From: Flaccisagitta enflata
Taxonomy: Eukaryota > Chaetognatha > Sagittoidea > Aphragmophora
DNA length: 64,000 nucleotides
NCBI GenBank assembly: GCA_965153355.1
Contig: OZ231127.1
Coordinates: 34,658,001 to 34,722,000 of the forward strand
Direction: 5' to 3'
Positions 22,686 through 35,594 of the stretch are shown piece by piece (position 1 is the first letter of the stretch; the number at the start of each line of letters is the position of its first letter). A program made the translations under genes and the position numbers. The notes under the pieces are model-generated. The model made no database searches, was not told where the DNA came from, and saw nothing but the letters and a program-made list of their open reading frames with translations.

Positions 22686-22842
22686 TCCTGGCGCAGTCCG
22701 CCGAATAGGACTGAGTCAGGCACAGTTATGAAAAATATGGGAGTATAGATAGATAGAAGGATGGGTAACTGATGATAACCATGGCAAAGAAAAAAAGCGA
22801 ACACTTTGTTTTGCTAGTTTTTGCTTAGCTATGGGCCTGAAC

Positions 22843-23278
22843 CATAGAAATTCCATGACCGTTTTAAAGCTCTTCAAAAAATCTTTCAAATGCGACGTTG
22901 CTGGTCATTGTAGCTTTATTCGTTTAGAAATGGCAAGGGTTTGAAGTTAAAAATCACTGATTGAAAAAAGTGCTCATTTCAATCTTTTTCTAATGAGCAA
23001 TTTCAGTCTTACCGTTTTGTTCAATGATGCAGCTCAGGATTATCTTAGCTACTCGAATTTTCTTAAAAATGGCGTCAAGAACAAATTTTTAACTCAATGC
23101 GTTTAATTTTTATGTCAGAATAAAGATAATCCATGGAAATGGCGTTGTGAATTTCCAAATTCTTGACCACCTGTCTTCATTCTAATGCCATTCCTAAACG
23201 GATAGAGCTAAGACATCCAGCAAGGTCTTATTTGAAAGATCTTTTGCAGAGCTTCAAAATTGTCATGGATTTTGCTAT
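22843..23278. mobile_element. Inverted-repeat element, family G
   Basis: Arms of about 100 bp pair: CATAGAAATTCCATGAC and ATCTTTCAAATGCGACGTTG on the left match CCAGCAAGGTCTTATTTGAA, AGATCTTTTGCAGAGCTTC and GTCATGGATTTTGCTATG on the right. The inner block TAGCTTTATTCGTTTAGAAA recurs at 27310. No frame and no clear target duplication. Confidence 0.72.
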
Positions 23279-23747
23279 GTTTTTCTAAGTGCTTGGATGT
23301 GGAACATTGACAAACAAGTTGTTCGCTTTTTTTTTGCCATAGGTATCCAAACTGAAAACGAACAGTTTCCCCAGACCAAATGGACTGAAATGGCCAAAAG
23401 ATTCCTGAAAAACGTTCCATCGCATGAGAGATAATAATGGACCTTTATCCGTGGCCTTCGTGAAGCCATTGTCTAAATGATGGTAAATTAGGTCGCAGTT
23501 TTCAAGAAAATATTTCCCTGATATCGGGTCGCAATTTCTGAGGCCATTGCCTCGTTGATCTCCCATTTCATCGACGATATACAATGTTAGTGAACGATAA
23601 TCACGAGCTTTAAAGAGAAAGGGGAGGAAGGAAAGAAAGAAAATAGGCGAAAAAACCGTATGGAAAGGAAGAAGACGGCCAGTAATGGATAGTGTGACAA
23701 AACTAGGCCAATGGGGGGTAGCTCTAATGAGGGTATTTGCTGTCCAG

Positions 23748-23925
<178 letters not shown>

Positions 23926-24335
23926 AGAAAGAGAGAAGGAGAGAAAGAGAAAAAAAGAGAATAAAGAAGCAAAAAAGAAAAAAAATATGAACAATGAGCG
24001 GGGGAAGCAATTGCTCATCTTATCTCCGTTGAGCAGCCCATCTATCGAACAATGGAGCTAAAAGTGAAATGGGCAAAATGGTTCTGCTCAATGAAAATAT
24101 TCTTTTATGTTTAGAAAGTGTTCCGACCCACGACGAAATTCACTTTGTTAAAAGGGAAAATATTGAAGTAGTTGACTTCAGTTAATGGAAGTATTTGTAT
24201 TGAATAGGAAAAGGTCACTTTTTAGGACAGAAAACTTCAGCTCATAAAACAGCTATTTGATGTTTTACCCATTCTTTTAAATCAAGATTTCAAATGAAAA
24301 TATTTGATTCTTAAAGTAGAAACAAAATCATCACA

Positions 24336-24535
<200 letters not shown>

Positions 24536-24567
24536 AACAACAGTGAAAAATAACGGCTTCAACATAC

Positions 24568-24576
24568 CTTTAATGA
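24568..24576 (-). CDS. Candidate 9-nt microexon of the coiled-coil gene
   Basis: On the minus strand a pyrimidine-rich tract ending CTTCACTCGCAG is followed by TCATTAAAG and the donor GTATGT. The exon would add Ser-Leu-Lys in phase 0 between the exons at 26835-26918 and 17450-17533, both also phase 0. Such a pair of borders 9 nt apart can arise by chance. It is also possible that the two 28-codon exons join directly. Confidence 0.4.
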
Positions 24577-25069
24577 CTGCGAGTGAAGGAAGCGAGAAAG
24601 AAAAATAGGAAATAGAAATTAGTGTCTAGATTAAGATGGCGATCTCACTATCGAAGTTACTGTCAAATTTAAAGAGAGAGGGGGGGGGTGACGGGGTGGT
24701 TTCAGAAAGAAAAATTATTGAAAAAAACAAAAAACAAGACAGAACTTGTTTCCGCTTTCTCAAGACACATTATCGGTGATTTGATGACCAAACAGATGAT
24801 ATAATCTACCTGAAACATTGTTAGACAAATCTAAATAAAGTTGTACTCTTTTTTTTTGTTCCATGTCCAGTCTCGGCTATCCCTCTATTTCTATTTCCTC
24901 CACTTGGCTTTAGGTCTAAATCATTCTTAATCAAATTTTGCCCCTTCATCTCCTCACCGGAGGAGGATTGGAGAACTTTTGAGAGGATATCCTTGAGCTT
25001 TCACATGAAGATGAAAGCGAAAAGGATATATTCGATTCCCAAGATAAACTTTTAGAAATGAGGGATTCA

Positions 25070-25200
<131 letters not shown>

Positions 25201-25955
25201 AGACAGAGAGTGACAAAGATAGTAAGAAATACAAGAGATTCAAGATTCAAGATTCAAGATTCGAGGTTCAAGATTCAAGTTAATTAAGTAAAATGATGAC
25301 GAATCTATTTATTACAACGAACAAACAGCACAGAAAGGAAAAACAAAGGCAAATTGTCCAACACGTGCGCAACTCTCCCAACATACCCAACATACCATTG
25401 AAAGACAGACACTTTAATCGCAAAGTTAGTAGATGATAAACCTTGAAATCTAAGCGGCTCAGTTTTTCAACCAATTTTCGTGTCCGAAAACAACTGACAA
25501 TGAATCTTAGATGAATGGTGTAAAACGCTTTAGTTGAATCTATCTCCTTGACTTGGGGCGGTGGCGCCGAATGGATCGTCGAGCAAATGCTTGACCCACA
25601 CACAGCCAGACCGACAAAAAGTAATCCCCATCTTATAGATTTGCTTTGGCGCATGAAAACAAACAGTTTTTGAATCTGAGACGGAATCAAACCGACAAAA
25701 GAATGAGAATCCGCGAAGTGAAAATAAAAAGATTAGACAGACAAAAGAAGGCAAAATGAAAAGAGGCAAAGAAGTAAAATTGAAATCGCAGCAAATTTAT
25801 CCATGAGCTCATTTCTTTACATATTTAGTCACAGACAGACTGAAAAGACGAATACTTAAATAGACAAATTTTCAAACGGATAAAACAAATACGAACATCT
25901 ACTAGAAAGATGCAGTTACAAAGATAGAGAGATAAAAAGAACGAAAAAAAGCGAG
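25201..25955. other. Intronic sequence, no recognised feature
   Basis: It starts with short TTCAAGATTCAAGA repeats (about 25235-25280). The rest is unique, and the minus-strand frames of up to 136 codons show no domain. Confidence 0.35.
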
Positions 25956-26139
25956 AACATGGCCGGAAACACGGCTACCCCATTCGCGTACGGGTGGGCA
26001 GGGGCCGTATTTGAGGTCACCAGAGCATTTAGGCAGGAGCACTGGTGCAGTGAGGCCAAAGATCACAAAACAAAAAAAAGTAAAATGTGATCGACCGACC
26101 GACCGACAAAGTGGGGTGTAAAGTCGCGTAGGACGCAAC
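25956..26139 (-). repeat. Family A element, subtype A
   Basis: AACATGGCCGGAAACACGGC, GGGTGGGCAGGGGCCGTATT, TGAGGTCACCAGAGCATTTA, AGTAAAATGTGATCGACCGA and GGGGTGTAAAGTCGCGTAGG appear in the expected order. The terminal hairpin is decayed. Confidence 0.85.
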
Positions 26140-26834
26140 AACCCCCCCCCCCAGAAAAAAAAAAGAACAAACACAGAAATGGCACAGGAAAAGAGTAAAA
26201 TGAGGCAGTCAGCGAGTAGGTAAACCGACAGAAAAGAACTCGAAAGACTCTCAAGGCGTAAGCTAAGAAGAAAGAAAAGAAAGGAGAAATCGCTTGAGAA
26301 GTTATTCAAGCATCGAGTTCCGCTGGCAGATGACGAATCTCCAACATTTTCATCTTTTTTTATTCTGTCATTTAATGGAATTCTTGCGTGACTTTAAAAG
26401 GTTAAATTCAATTTGTCAATTTATGATTATTTTCTCCGCCTCACTGCTTGACGCTGTCACGCCATTTTTTGCAAAACGCACACTCGGAGAAATGTATGTG
26501 TATATGATTGTTTGGTAAGTGCTTTGCACATTGTTTAGAAGAAAAAAAAAACGTTTTAGATGCGTCCGTCCGTCCATTACGCCTGTGCAAAACCGCGTTT
26601 CTCGGTATCTATTTATCTTATGAAATGTAAATGTGCTTCTTTTGCTTTTGTATTTGATAAATATCGAACAATACTTCTACGTTTGGAAATATTTTATGAA
26701 TCTTTTTCTTGAAATGCGGTTGTTTTTCTTTGGATACTTTTGTTTAAGGTTTTCATCAACATTCTAACAGTGATGGTATTACCACCTATAACTGCTTTTT
26801 ATTGACTTCTATCAGTTCCTGAGAGATTTCTTAC
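26140..26834. other. Intronic sequence, no recognised feature
   Basis: Unique sequence with a short C-run (26141-26153) and A-run. Nothing recognised. Confidence 0.35.
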
Positions 26835-26918
26835 CATTTCGTCGCTCCGCCTTTTTATGTCGTCAATCTCCAAGGCAAGGTGCTCGCATTCGCATTGCTT
26901 CATAGCAAGCTCTCGCTC
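26835..26918 (-). CDS. Coiled-coil gene exon, 28 codons
   Basis: The acceptor TTCTGTTTTGCAG is immediately upstream of 26918 and the donor GTAAGA starts at 26834. The 84-nt exon is phase 0 at both ends and encodes four heptads. It starts ERELAMKQCECEHLALEI and ends DDIKRRSDEM. Two Cys separated by one residue (CEC) are unusual for a plain coiled coil. It follows the Gly-rich exon after a 2.5 kb intron. Confidence 0.8.
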
Positions 26919-26967
26919 CTGCAAAACAGAATAAATGGGGCGGGAGAAAAGGGAGAGGGAGTGAAAA

Positions 26968-26968
<1 letters not shown>

Positions 26969-27037
<69 letters not shown>
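26969..27037 (+). repeat. (GA)n microsatellite
   Basis: About 34 GA units, 50 bp from the exon at 26835-26918. Confidence 0.97.
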
Positions 27038-27039
<2 letters not shown>

Positions 27040-27114
27040 AATGGCTTATTGTCATATTGAATTTCAGCTAATCAAAATCTTAGACCGTTGCGTTGCAAAG
27101 CTCTATAAGATTTT

Positions 27115-27281
27115 TAGTCGCGGACACGCGACCCTTTAAGCCACTTTTCTGTCGGTCCGTCGGTCCGTCGGTCCGTCGGCCCGTCGGTCCGTCGGTCCGT
27201 CGGTAACAAAGCTCTTTTTCGAGGTTTTCCGCTCCTGCCCACCCGTCCGCAACTAATGCTACCGTGTATATGGTCTTGTTT
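27115..27281 (+). repeat. Family A element, subtype B-like
   Basis: It has the hairpin GTCGCGGACACGCGAC, a long GTCGGTCC tract, AACAAAGCTCTTTTTCGAGG, CGCTCCTGCCCACCCGTCCG and ACCGTGTATATGGTCTTGTT. Confidence 0.85.
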
Positions 27282-27289
27282 TTCTCGTT

Positions 27290-27480
27290 TGGCCGCTATA
27301 TGATATTTCTAGCTTTATTTGTTTAGAAATGGCCTGAGAAAGCGTACAAGCATCGTCACCATCAGTTTTGCAATCCCATTTGAATAGAAAATTTCTATAA
27401 GATAGAAGTTCACTTTGACAAGCTCTTACTTTTAAACTGTTTGAGATACAGACCTGGGATTGGTCTATAATCATTGATCA
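27290..27480. repeat. Family G-like inverted-repeat remnant
   Basis: TAGCTTTATTTGTTTAGAAA at 27311 and GACCTGGGATTGGTCTATAA near 27451 match blocks of the elements at 22843 and 47758. The pairing arms are weaker here. Confidence 0.5.
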
Positions 27481-27942
27481 AAGAAAAATTCAAAATGAAA
27501 AAGCCTCAAAATCATTTTAACAAAAAATGTTGAAATGATTTTCTTCTGTTTTCTTTTTTCAACCGCAGCGGGGTCCGTTTTTTTTATCCGCGTAGTTATA
27601 CCTCTACCCTAGCGTTTGAGATGGCGGGACAAACCTGCTTCTTTATCTTGCAGGAGTTAAAATAAACATTATACAAGTCACCCCTACCCCCACCCCTTCG
27701 CCCCCCCCCTCGCCTCTCAACCCAACAACATCGTAGTGCGCCTGCTCCTGATTGCATCAACATTCTGGGACAAATTGCTACATGCGAGAGGTTAACAAGG
27801 AAACATTTCTCCTGATCCAATGCCATAACTCTTCCCCGTACTGTGCACCATTTTTTCTTTCTTTCCTTTTTTTCATTTTTTTTCCTCTTTTTTTTTCTTT
27901 TTTCTTCTTTTCCCCTTCTTAATTCCGTTTCCTTCTCCTTTA

Positions 27943-28757
27943 TAGTTGCTTGCTAAGCGACCCTACAAGAGGCTGTGTTCGTCGGAAGGAAGAAGGGAAG
28001 GAAGGATGGAGGGAAGGGAGGAAGGAAGGAAGGAAGGAAGGAAGGAAGAAGGAAGGAAGGAAGGAAGGAAGGACGGAAGAAGGGCCGTCCGAATTGTGGT
28101 TGACGCGTAATCGGTCAAAATATTGATTTCTGAGCATTGAAGCCCCCGCCAAGCAAGAATACAGCCTCTACGAACCCGCAAGCGACAACTTACAGGGTGA
28201 TCAATCTCAACTGGCAAAAACTGTTAAGCTTTCACTGTAAGATGCAACATCTCAGTGATTGAAATCATTAATTAATTGAACTACTACATTTGATATCTAT
28301 TATATCCAAACATCATAAGTCTGAAATGAATAGTTAGTTTTCCCCACGGCAAAATTTTGAAGTTAATCAAGTAATTACATCATTTGCTGAATATATCCTC
28401 ATTTAAAAAAAAAATTCTCGAAATTGCTTTATTCATGCAACATTGGTGTAAAATGAGAAAAGTTCATTCTGTACCTGTTTGGCCTAATTGGTTACTGTTA
28501 TTCAAAAATTTTAGCAAGTGGGACAAAAACTCATATTGATAAAACCCAGATTTATTGAGCAACGTATTAAAATACTTCAAATTGATGCTGTGGGCAAATT
28601 ATTCATCTTTGGACACAAAAATTATCAAATAAAGCACTTTAAAAGCCAAATAAATCCAAATCATAAAAATCAGGCATATATGAGTTAAACTAAAAGCTCA
28701 ATATTTTTGCCATTCGAGATTGAACACCCTGTATTGGCCGTGTATTCGGCCTTGTTT
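27943..28757 (+). repeat. Family A element, subtype D, split by a MITE
   Basis: It starts TATAG plus the decayed hairpin GTTGCTTGCTAAGCGAC and AGAGGCTGTGTTCGTCGG. The CCGT tract is replaced by about 80 bp of GGAA units, followed by GGTCAAAATATTGATTTC and CGCAAGCGACAACT. After the MITE (28193-28731) it ends GGCCGTGTATTCGGCCTTGT. Confidence 0.8.
28193..28731. mobile_element. Tc1/mariner-type MITE nested in a family A element
   Basis: The left end CAGGGTGATCAATCTCAACT and the right end (minus reading) CAGGGTGTTCAATCTCGAAT form imperfect terminal repeats of about 45 bp. TA flanks both ends (28191-28192 and 28732-28733). It is 539 bp, AT-rich and non-coding. Confidence 0.88.
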
Positions 28758-29049
28758 TCTTTTCTCCCGCGACGCAGTGGATTTTATTACCCCTCTTGAA
28801 GTTTCCTGGCTTTTTTCCAGAGTAGGTTTACTCGTACGGATTTTTTTTATTTCATGATTCTTTTCGTTTCGCATTTTGACAGTGGCAGCAAAAGTGAAAT
28901 TAATCATCGGGTGCGCTTCTCGGTCAATCCCGTTTATGTATTTCTTCCCATGTCGACATCTCCACTGCCCAGAGCTTTGTGTAAAAAGCCGATATCTTAA
29001 GCCCGTTAAAAAAAAAAACGACTGAATTTCTTATACAAGATCCATAATC

Positions 29050-29058
29050 GAGCGATCG

Positions 29059-29134
<76 letters not shown>

Positions 29135-29174
29135 ATCGATCGATCGATCGATCGATCGATCGATCGATCAATCG

Positions 29175-29245
<71 letters not shown>
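29050..29245 (+). repeat. (CAAT)n with (CGAT)n centre
   Basis: CAAT units flank a block of about 10 CGAT units (29131-29169). CGAT is self-complementary, so the block can fold on itself. Confidence 0.96.
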
Positions 29246-29247
<2 letters not shown>

Positions 29248-29391
29248 TACATTTCATCTAGCTATCAGTTTTTTGTTCAGTACCTACATTAACCCCTTTT
29301 TTTCTAACAACAATTCAATCAGAACAGTAACAGTATTAATTCATTCATTCCTTCATCCACTTATTCGTGGATCCCTTCGACCTTTTCTTAC

Positions 29392-29809
29392 CAATCGTTC
29401 ATTTTCCTTGGCAGTTGAATCCAGTTTTTCAATTTCTGCTCTGAGGGCACGATTCGTCTCTTCCAAGGCGTGGAAGTAATCGAGATCGATGTCCGTCACG
29501 CTTCCACCGCCGATACTCCCGCCGCCGATACTCCCGCCGCCGATACTCCCGCCACCGATACTCCCACCGCCGATACTTCCTCCTGGGGTGGGCATTTGAG
29601 GCGGAGGCGTGATCCGCGTTAACGAACTACTTCCTCCACCTCCGCCACCCACTCCCATCCCACCACCACCACCACCTCCTCCTCCTCCTCCTCCTCCTCC
29701 TCCTCCTGCACCAACACCCGACCCCGCGCCCCCTCCTCCACCTCCACCACTGCCACCGCCACCGCCTCCACCGAGGATGATCCCACTGGAGCCGCCGAGA
29801 CCGCTCAGA
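29392..29809 (-). CDS. Coiled-coil gene exon: Gly-rich head and start of the rod
   Basis: The acceptor TTTGCCTCCTTCCAG precedes 29809 and the donor GTAAGA starts at 29391. The exon is 418 nt, starts with the third base of a split codon and ends in phase 0. It encodes about 70 residues of Gly runs (one run of 16) with some Ser, Ala and Val. Then come TPPPQMPTPGGSIG, five to six GGSIG repeats from a 15-bp unit, and VTDIDLDYFHALEETNRALR leading into a helix ending KENERL. The layout (Gly-rich head, then coiled coil) recalls keratin-like intermediate filaments, but no rod consensus is present, so this is an analogy only. Confidence 0.8.
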
Positions 29810-30235
29810 CTGGAAGGAGGCAAAGAGTAAAAAAAAAAAATGCAGTGAAAAAATGAAGAAGAAAAAATAACAAAAAAATGAAATAGAAAAAAAAATAAAG
29901 GAATGAATCGAATCTGCTTGGAAAGTCCTCATGGCCACCTGGGATACAACGAGATACAACCGAGGGGGAAACATTGTCACACACACACAAACACATACAC
30001 GAAAAATATAAAGCTGAACGAAAGAGAAATTAAATTGCAACTCTTTGATTTATCAATAACTTTATCACGGCACGTAACAAAAGCAAAAACAATGTTTATT
30101 GATTTTATCGTTTTCTCGCATGTTCAAGCTGTTTACTTATACATTGTTCTTTCTCGAAAACGGATGTCATTGGCTGAACTTATCGAGAACTTATCGTGAA
30201 CTTATTGTTGCTGTTAGTCCGAATGAAAAGACAAA
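29810..30235. other. Intron sequence, no recognised feature
   Basis: A/T-rich intron upstream of the Gly-rich exon. Confidence 0.35.
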
Positions 30236-30237
30236 AT

Positions 30238-30566
<329 letters not shown>

Positions 30567-30582
30567 TTTTCCGATTAAACTA

Positions 30583-32460
30583 AGCATCCAAGGCATTTGT
30601 CTTGGCTTGTAAAGTGAGTGGTTGGGTTTGGGGTTTGGGTTGTAAAGGGTGATTGCATCCAAAGGGCATTTGTCTTGGCTTGTAAAGTGATGGTGGTGGT
30701 GGGTTTGGGGTTTGGGTTGTTAAGGGTGCCACTTATTGCATCCAAAGGGCATTTGTCTTGGCTTGTAAAGTGAGGGTGGTGGTGGGTTTGGGGTTTGGGT
30801 TGTAAAGGGTGCCACTTATTACATCCAAAGGGCATTTGTCTTGGCTTGTAAAGTGATGGTGGTGGTGGGTTTGGGGTTTGGGTTGATAAGGGTGCTTCTT
30901 CTTGCATCCAAAAAGCATTTGTCTTGGCTTGTAAAGTGACGGTGGTGGTGGGTTTGGGGTTTGGGTTAATAAGGGTGCTACTTCTTGCATCCAAAAAGCA
31001 TTTGTCTTGGCTTGTTAAGTGACGGTGGTGGGTTTGGGGTTTGGGTTGTTAAGGGTGCCACTTATTGCTTCTAAAGGGCGCTTGTCTTGGCTTGTAAAGC
31101 AAGGGAGGTGGTGGGTTTGAGGTTTGGGTTGTTAAGGGTGCCACTTATTGCATCAAGAGGCATCTGTCTTGGCTTGTAAAGTGAGGGTGGTGGCGGGTTT
31201 GGGGTTTGGGCTTGTTAACACCCTGAGCAGGAAATTTGGCACAAGTCCAATAAAACAATCAATAATTTCTCAAAAAAGATAAAATCTGTCCAAAATAGGG
31301 CTGGAATGCTAAAGTATTGTTATTTTGAATATGTAAGAGCAAAAAAGCAGTAATAAAGTTGGAAAATATCATTTCATATGAAGGTCGATTAGGATCTATC
31401 TGCTATGGATTCTGCGATACTGTCTTTGATCGAGTGGAAACGATAGATGATGACTTGTTGGTCGATTTTGCAGATTTTGGCTTGGATATGGTGCTGCAAT
31501 GCATCGAGAGACCTAATTTGGTAACCCCCTGCATACACTGCCGACTTCAGACCACCCCAGTAGCTCTAAAATGGCCTCAAGTGTGAGTGTTTTCTTTCAC
31601 CAAATTTTGCCGGTAAAAATCCATCAAAATCTAATGTCGCATTTCTAGTTTGAAGCCTTCTATGGCAGAGAGCGGTCGCGGGATTGAGTAATGGCGCATT
31701 CTTACATCTTGTAGAGCTAATCAGGGTACTACGTTTCAAATTTCAACTCACTAGGCCGTCTAGAAGTATCATTTTTGTGTCAAAATGTTTGTGCCAAATT
31801 TCCTGCACAGGGTGTTAAGGGTGCCACTTATTGCATCCAAAAGGCATTTGCCTTGGCTTACAAAGTGAGGGTGGTGGCGGGTTTGGGGTATGGGTCGGTA
31901 GGGGTGCCACTTATTGCATCCAAAGGGCATTTGTCTTTGCTTGTAAAGTTATGGTGGTGGTGGGTTTGGGGTTTGGGTTGTTAAGGCTGCCACTTATTGC
32001 ATCCAAAGGTCATTTGTCTTGGCTCATAAAGTGAGGGTTGTAGCGTGTTTGGGGTTTAGGTTGTTAAAGGTGCCACTTGTTGCATCCAAGGGGCATTTGT
32101 CTTGGCTTGTAAAGTGAGGGTGGTGGCGGTTTGGGGGTTTGAGTTGTTAAGGGTGCCACTTATTGCATCCAAAAGACATTTGCCCTGGCTTGTTAAGCAA
32201 AGATGGCGACATTTTTTGGGTGCTTGGGGCTACGGGTGCCACCTATTACATCCAAAAGGAATTTGTCTTGGCTTGTAAAGCGAGGATGGCTGTATGTTTA
32301 GGGAGTTTGAGGGGCCACGGGTGCTGCTTATTGAATCCAAAGCCTTAAGGGGGTGTTTTAAGTGCTGGGAGCGTTGCTTTTATTACACTCAAAGAGCATT
32401 TGTCTTTCCTGGTCAATAAGAGGTGATAGCGGGCATGGTATGGGGTGTTCTGGTTGATGA
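30583..32460 (+). repeat. 83-bp tandem array interrupted by a MITE
   Basis: The unit runs GCATCCAAAGGGCATTTGTC, TTGGCTTGTAAAGTGAGGGT, GGTGGTGGGTTTGGGGTTTG, GGTTGTTAAGGGTGCCACTTAT. About 7.5 copies lie left of the MITE (30583-31214) and about 7-8 right of it (31815-32460). Copies decay toward the right edge. Confidence 0.92.
31219..31814. mobile_element. MITE with TTAA duplication, piggyBac-like
   Basis: The left end CACCCTGAGCAGGAAATTTG and the right end (minus reading) CACCCTGTGCAGGAAATTTG are terminal inverted repeats of about 28 bp. TTAA lies on both sides (31215-31218 and 31815-31818). Intact neighbouring 83-bp units show the empty site as GTTGTTAAGGGTGCC with one TTAA, which confirms the duplication. 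It is 596 bp with no transposase. Confidence 0.9.
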
Positions 32461-32753
32461 AGGTGTTGCTCATTACTATCTGGGAAAAAAGTTAAGCGAC
32501 ACCTTGGATTTATGGGAATTATTCTTAAGAATATTATCCAATTAATTGGATTCCATTGGAGCGGGATTTAACTGAAGTTCTAAGGATGTCACTTTTTAAA
32601 TGAAGAAATCCTTTCCATTGGCCTCTAACGCGACGATAGTGGCCAAATCTGTCATGTGAAGGGCATAGATTAGTGGCCAAACGAGGTTGTCGCACTTTGA
32701 TCCAATCAACCAAAACAGAAACAAAAACAAACAAATGTTAGATAATAACTCAC

Positions 32754-32956
32754 CTGCTGGCCGGGCTGGGGCTTGGTGTGGGACCGATTGAAGGCACGCC
32801 CCCACTGGCCCCCGAAGAAAGCGCCCCAACGGTGGGTCTGCTGGCAGCAGTGACGGTCGCTGGCGGCCCGGGGCCCTTCGATGAGGGTCTTTGGGGCTGC
32901 GATGTCGACGGAGCCCCAAAAAGAGACGGCGGCGGACTGGGAGTCGAGGTGATGTC
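32754..32956 (-). CDS. Coiled-coil gene exon: Pro/Ser/Ala-rich, most upstream seen
   Basis: The acceptor CTCTCTCTTCAG precedes 32956 and the donor GTGAGT starts at 32753. The 203-nt exon enters in phase 0 and ends with two bases (AG) of a codon. The next exon (29809) supplies the missing T, giving Ser, so the phases match exactly. It encodes 67 residues, starting DITSTPSPPPSLFGAPSTSQ and ending GPTPSPSPAS, a low-complexity and probably disordered segment. GC-rich codons contrast with the AT-rich introns. The start codon must lie upstream of 33 kb and was not found. Confidence 0.78.
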
Positions 32957-33115
32957 CTGAAGAGAGAGAGGGGCGGGGAAAATGTGCTCGTTGAGCCAAC
33001 TGATAGTTTTCATAACAAAGTGAGTAGAAAATTCGGCTCATTACTGATAAAGCAATGCAATGCACGGCAAATCATGCCATTGCACAGATTATATGCATAA
33101 GTCCAGTAATTGAGA

Positions 33116-33215
33116 GTACTCAGGCCTGAATTTAGAGCGTGCCCGCGTGCCCGATGCACTCTGTTTTGCTGTCGGGCACGCTGGTTTTGCTGATGGCGCA
33201 CTATGGACTGAGCTA
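33116..33215 (-). repeat. Dispersed repeat E, copy 2
   Basis: On the minus strand it reads CAGCAAAACCAGCGTGCCCG, GCATCGGGCACGCGGGCACG and AATTCAGGCCTG, matching the copy at 1156-1290 block for block. Confidence 0.65.
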
Positions 33216-33707
33216 AAGATAAATTTCCCATGCCTAACATTGATTTTTTTTCATTTTTTTTGTTTTTCCCTTTTCTTCAGTTCAACTTATGATAAAGTCC
33301 TGAATTTTAACCCTAGGGGCTGTTGCGTTCAAACCTAAACCAGTCTCTAAACATTGCTGATATGCAATTGCTATCTGTATCTTTATTTTTTATTCTTGAC
33401 CATGGCTAACGTTATAACATCATTTGTGGACTTTTTCAGACAAAGGAGACATAGTGCGATCGAATGCAGTCGGCCAATGGGTGTAGAGGTCAATCGTTGG
33501 TCAGATTTGGTCATTCTTTTCCATTTTTAGCCGTTTTTAGAGACATTTTGGCTTTGATCAGACGTGATCATACCCTCACACGTCCAACGCGGGCATTTTC
33601 AGATGCTCTTGCATCATACCCTTCTTGTATTCACGGGAGAAGTCGGAGAAGTTATTTGTTTGTCATATAAATCGATTTTTGTAAATCGTTTCTCAACGGG
33701 CTTTGAA
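33216..33707. other. Intron or upstream sequence, no firm feature
   Basis: Unique sequence that may contain the upstream exons of the minus-strand gene. A stretch at 33570-33660 has some minus-strand coding character but no clean borders and was not called. Confidence 0.35.
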
Positions 33708-33905
33708 GCCAACCTAAACAGCTAATCTTGACTCAAGTCATTGGGTGCTTGTGTTTGTTGTCACGTAACCTTGGTTACGCCATTCAGAAAAGCGTTTTAG
33801 TACTGGTTCGTGCATTGCGTGTAATGGGACTATGACAGTGGTCATTATGCAACGTTACAACTGCTCTCATCATAGAAGATTTGATTGCTGATGATGCAGG
33901 GAGTA
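33708..33905 (-). repeat. Repeat F, copy 1, adjoining a triplet array
   Basis: The minus strand reads CTCCCTGCATCATCAGCAAT, ACTAAAACGCTTTTCTGAAT, GGCGTAACCAAGGTTACGTG and TGACTTGAGTCAAGATTAG. The copy at 53213-53410 carries the same blocks. In both, a long GTT/GTC triplet array abuts the same end. Confidence 0.82.
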
Positions 33906-33911
33906 AAATTT

Positions 33912-35180
<1,269 letters not shown>

Positions 35181-35355
35181 AACAGCAACACCCAAGCAAC
35201 AACAAGCGACGGCAACAACAACAATGTGAAAAGCATGAACACGTTGACAACAACCAAAACAACACTCACATTGACTAAATTAACAACAGCCATATCAACT
35301 ACGGGAATAGGAGTAAGAAGGATACACGCTCAAGACTGATGCAATGACTTACATA

Positions 35356-35379
35356 GACGACGACGACGACAACGACAAT

Positions 35380-35411
<32 letters not shown>

Positions 35412-35476
35412 TAACGACAACGACAACGACAATAACGACAACGACAACGACGACGACAACAATGACAACCACAACG

Positions 35477-35507
<31 letters not shown>

Positions 35508-35508
35508 T

Positions 35509-35544
<36 letters not shown>

Positions 35545-35578
35545 AACAACCACAATGACAACGACAACGACAACGACG
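35356..35578 (+). repeat. Second AAC/GAC triplet array
   Basis: The same two-triplet composition follows a 175-bp diverged spacer and runs into the family A element at 35595. Confidence 0.95.
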
Positions 35579-35594
35579 TAAGGAGATCATTAAG

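Noticed and set aside
29392-29809. Keratin-like intermediate filament identity for the Gly-rich head and rod
   Set aside because: The rod-start consensus (LNDR...DKVR-like) is absent and the helix exons have other lengths. Only the general layout matches.
33570-33660. Possible upstream minus-strand exon with a Met-Met-Gln-Glu start
   Set aside because: The only donor (GTGAGG) leaves two bases of a codon, while the next exon at 32956 needs phase 0.
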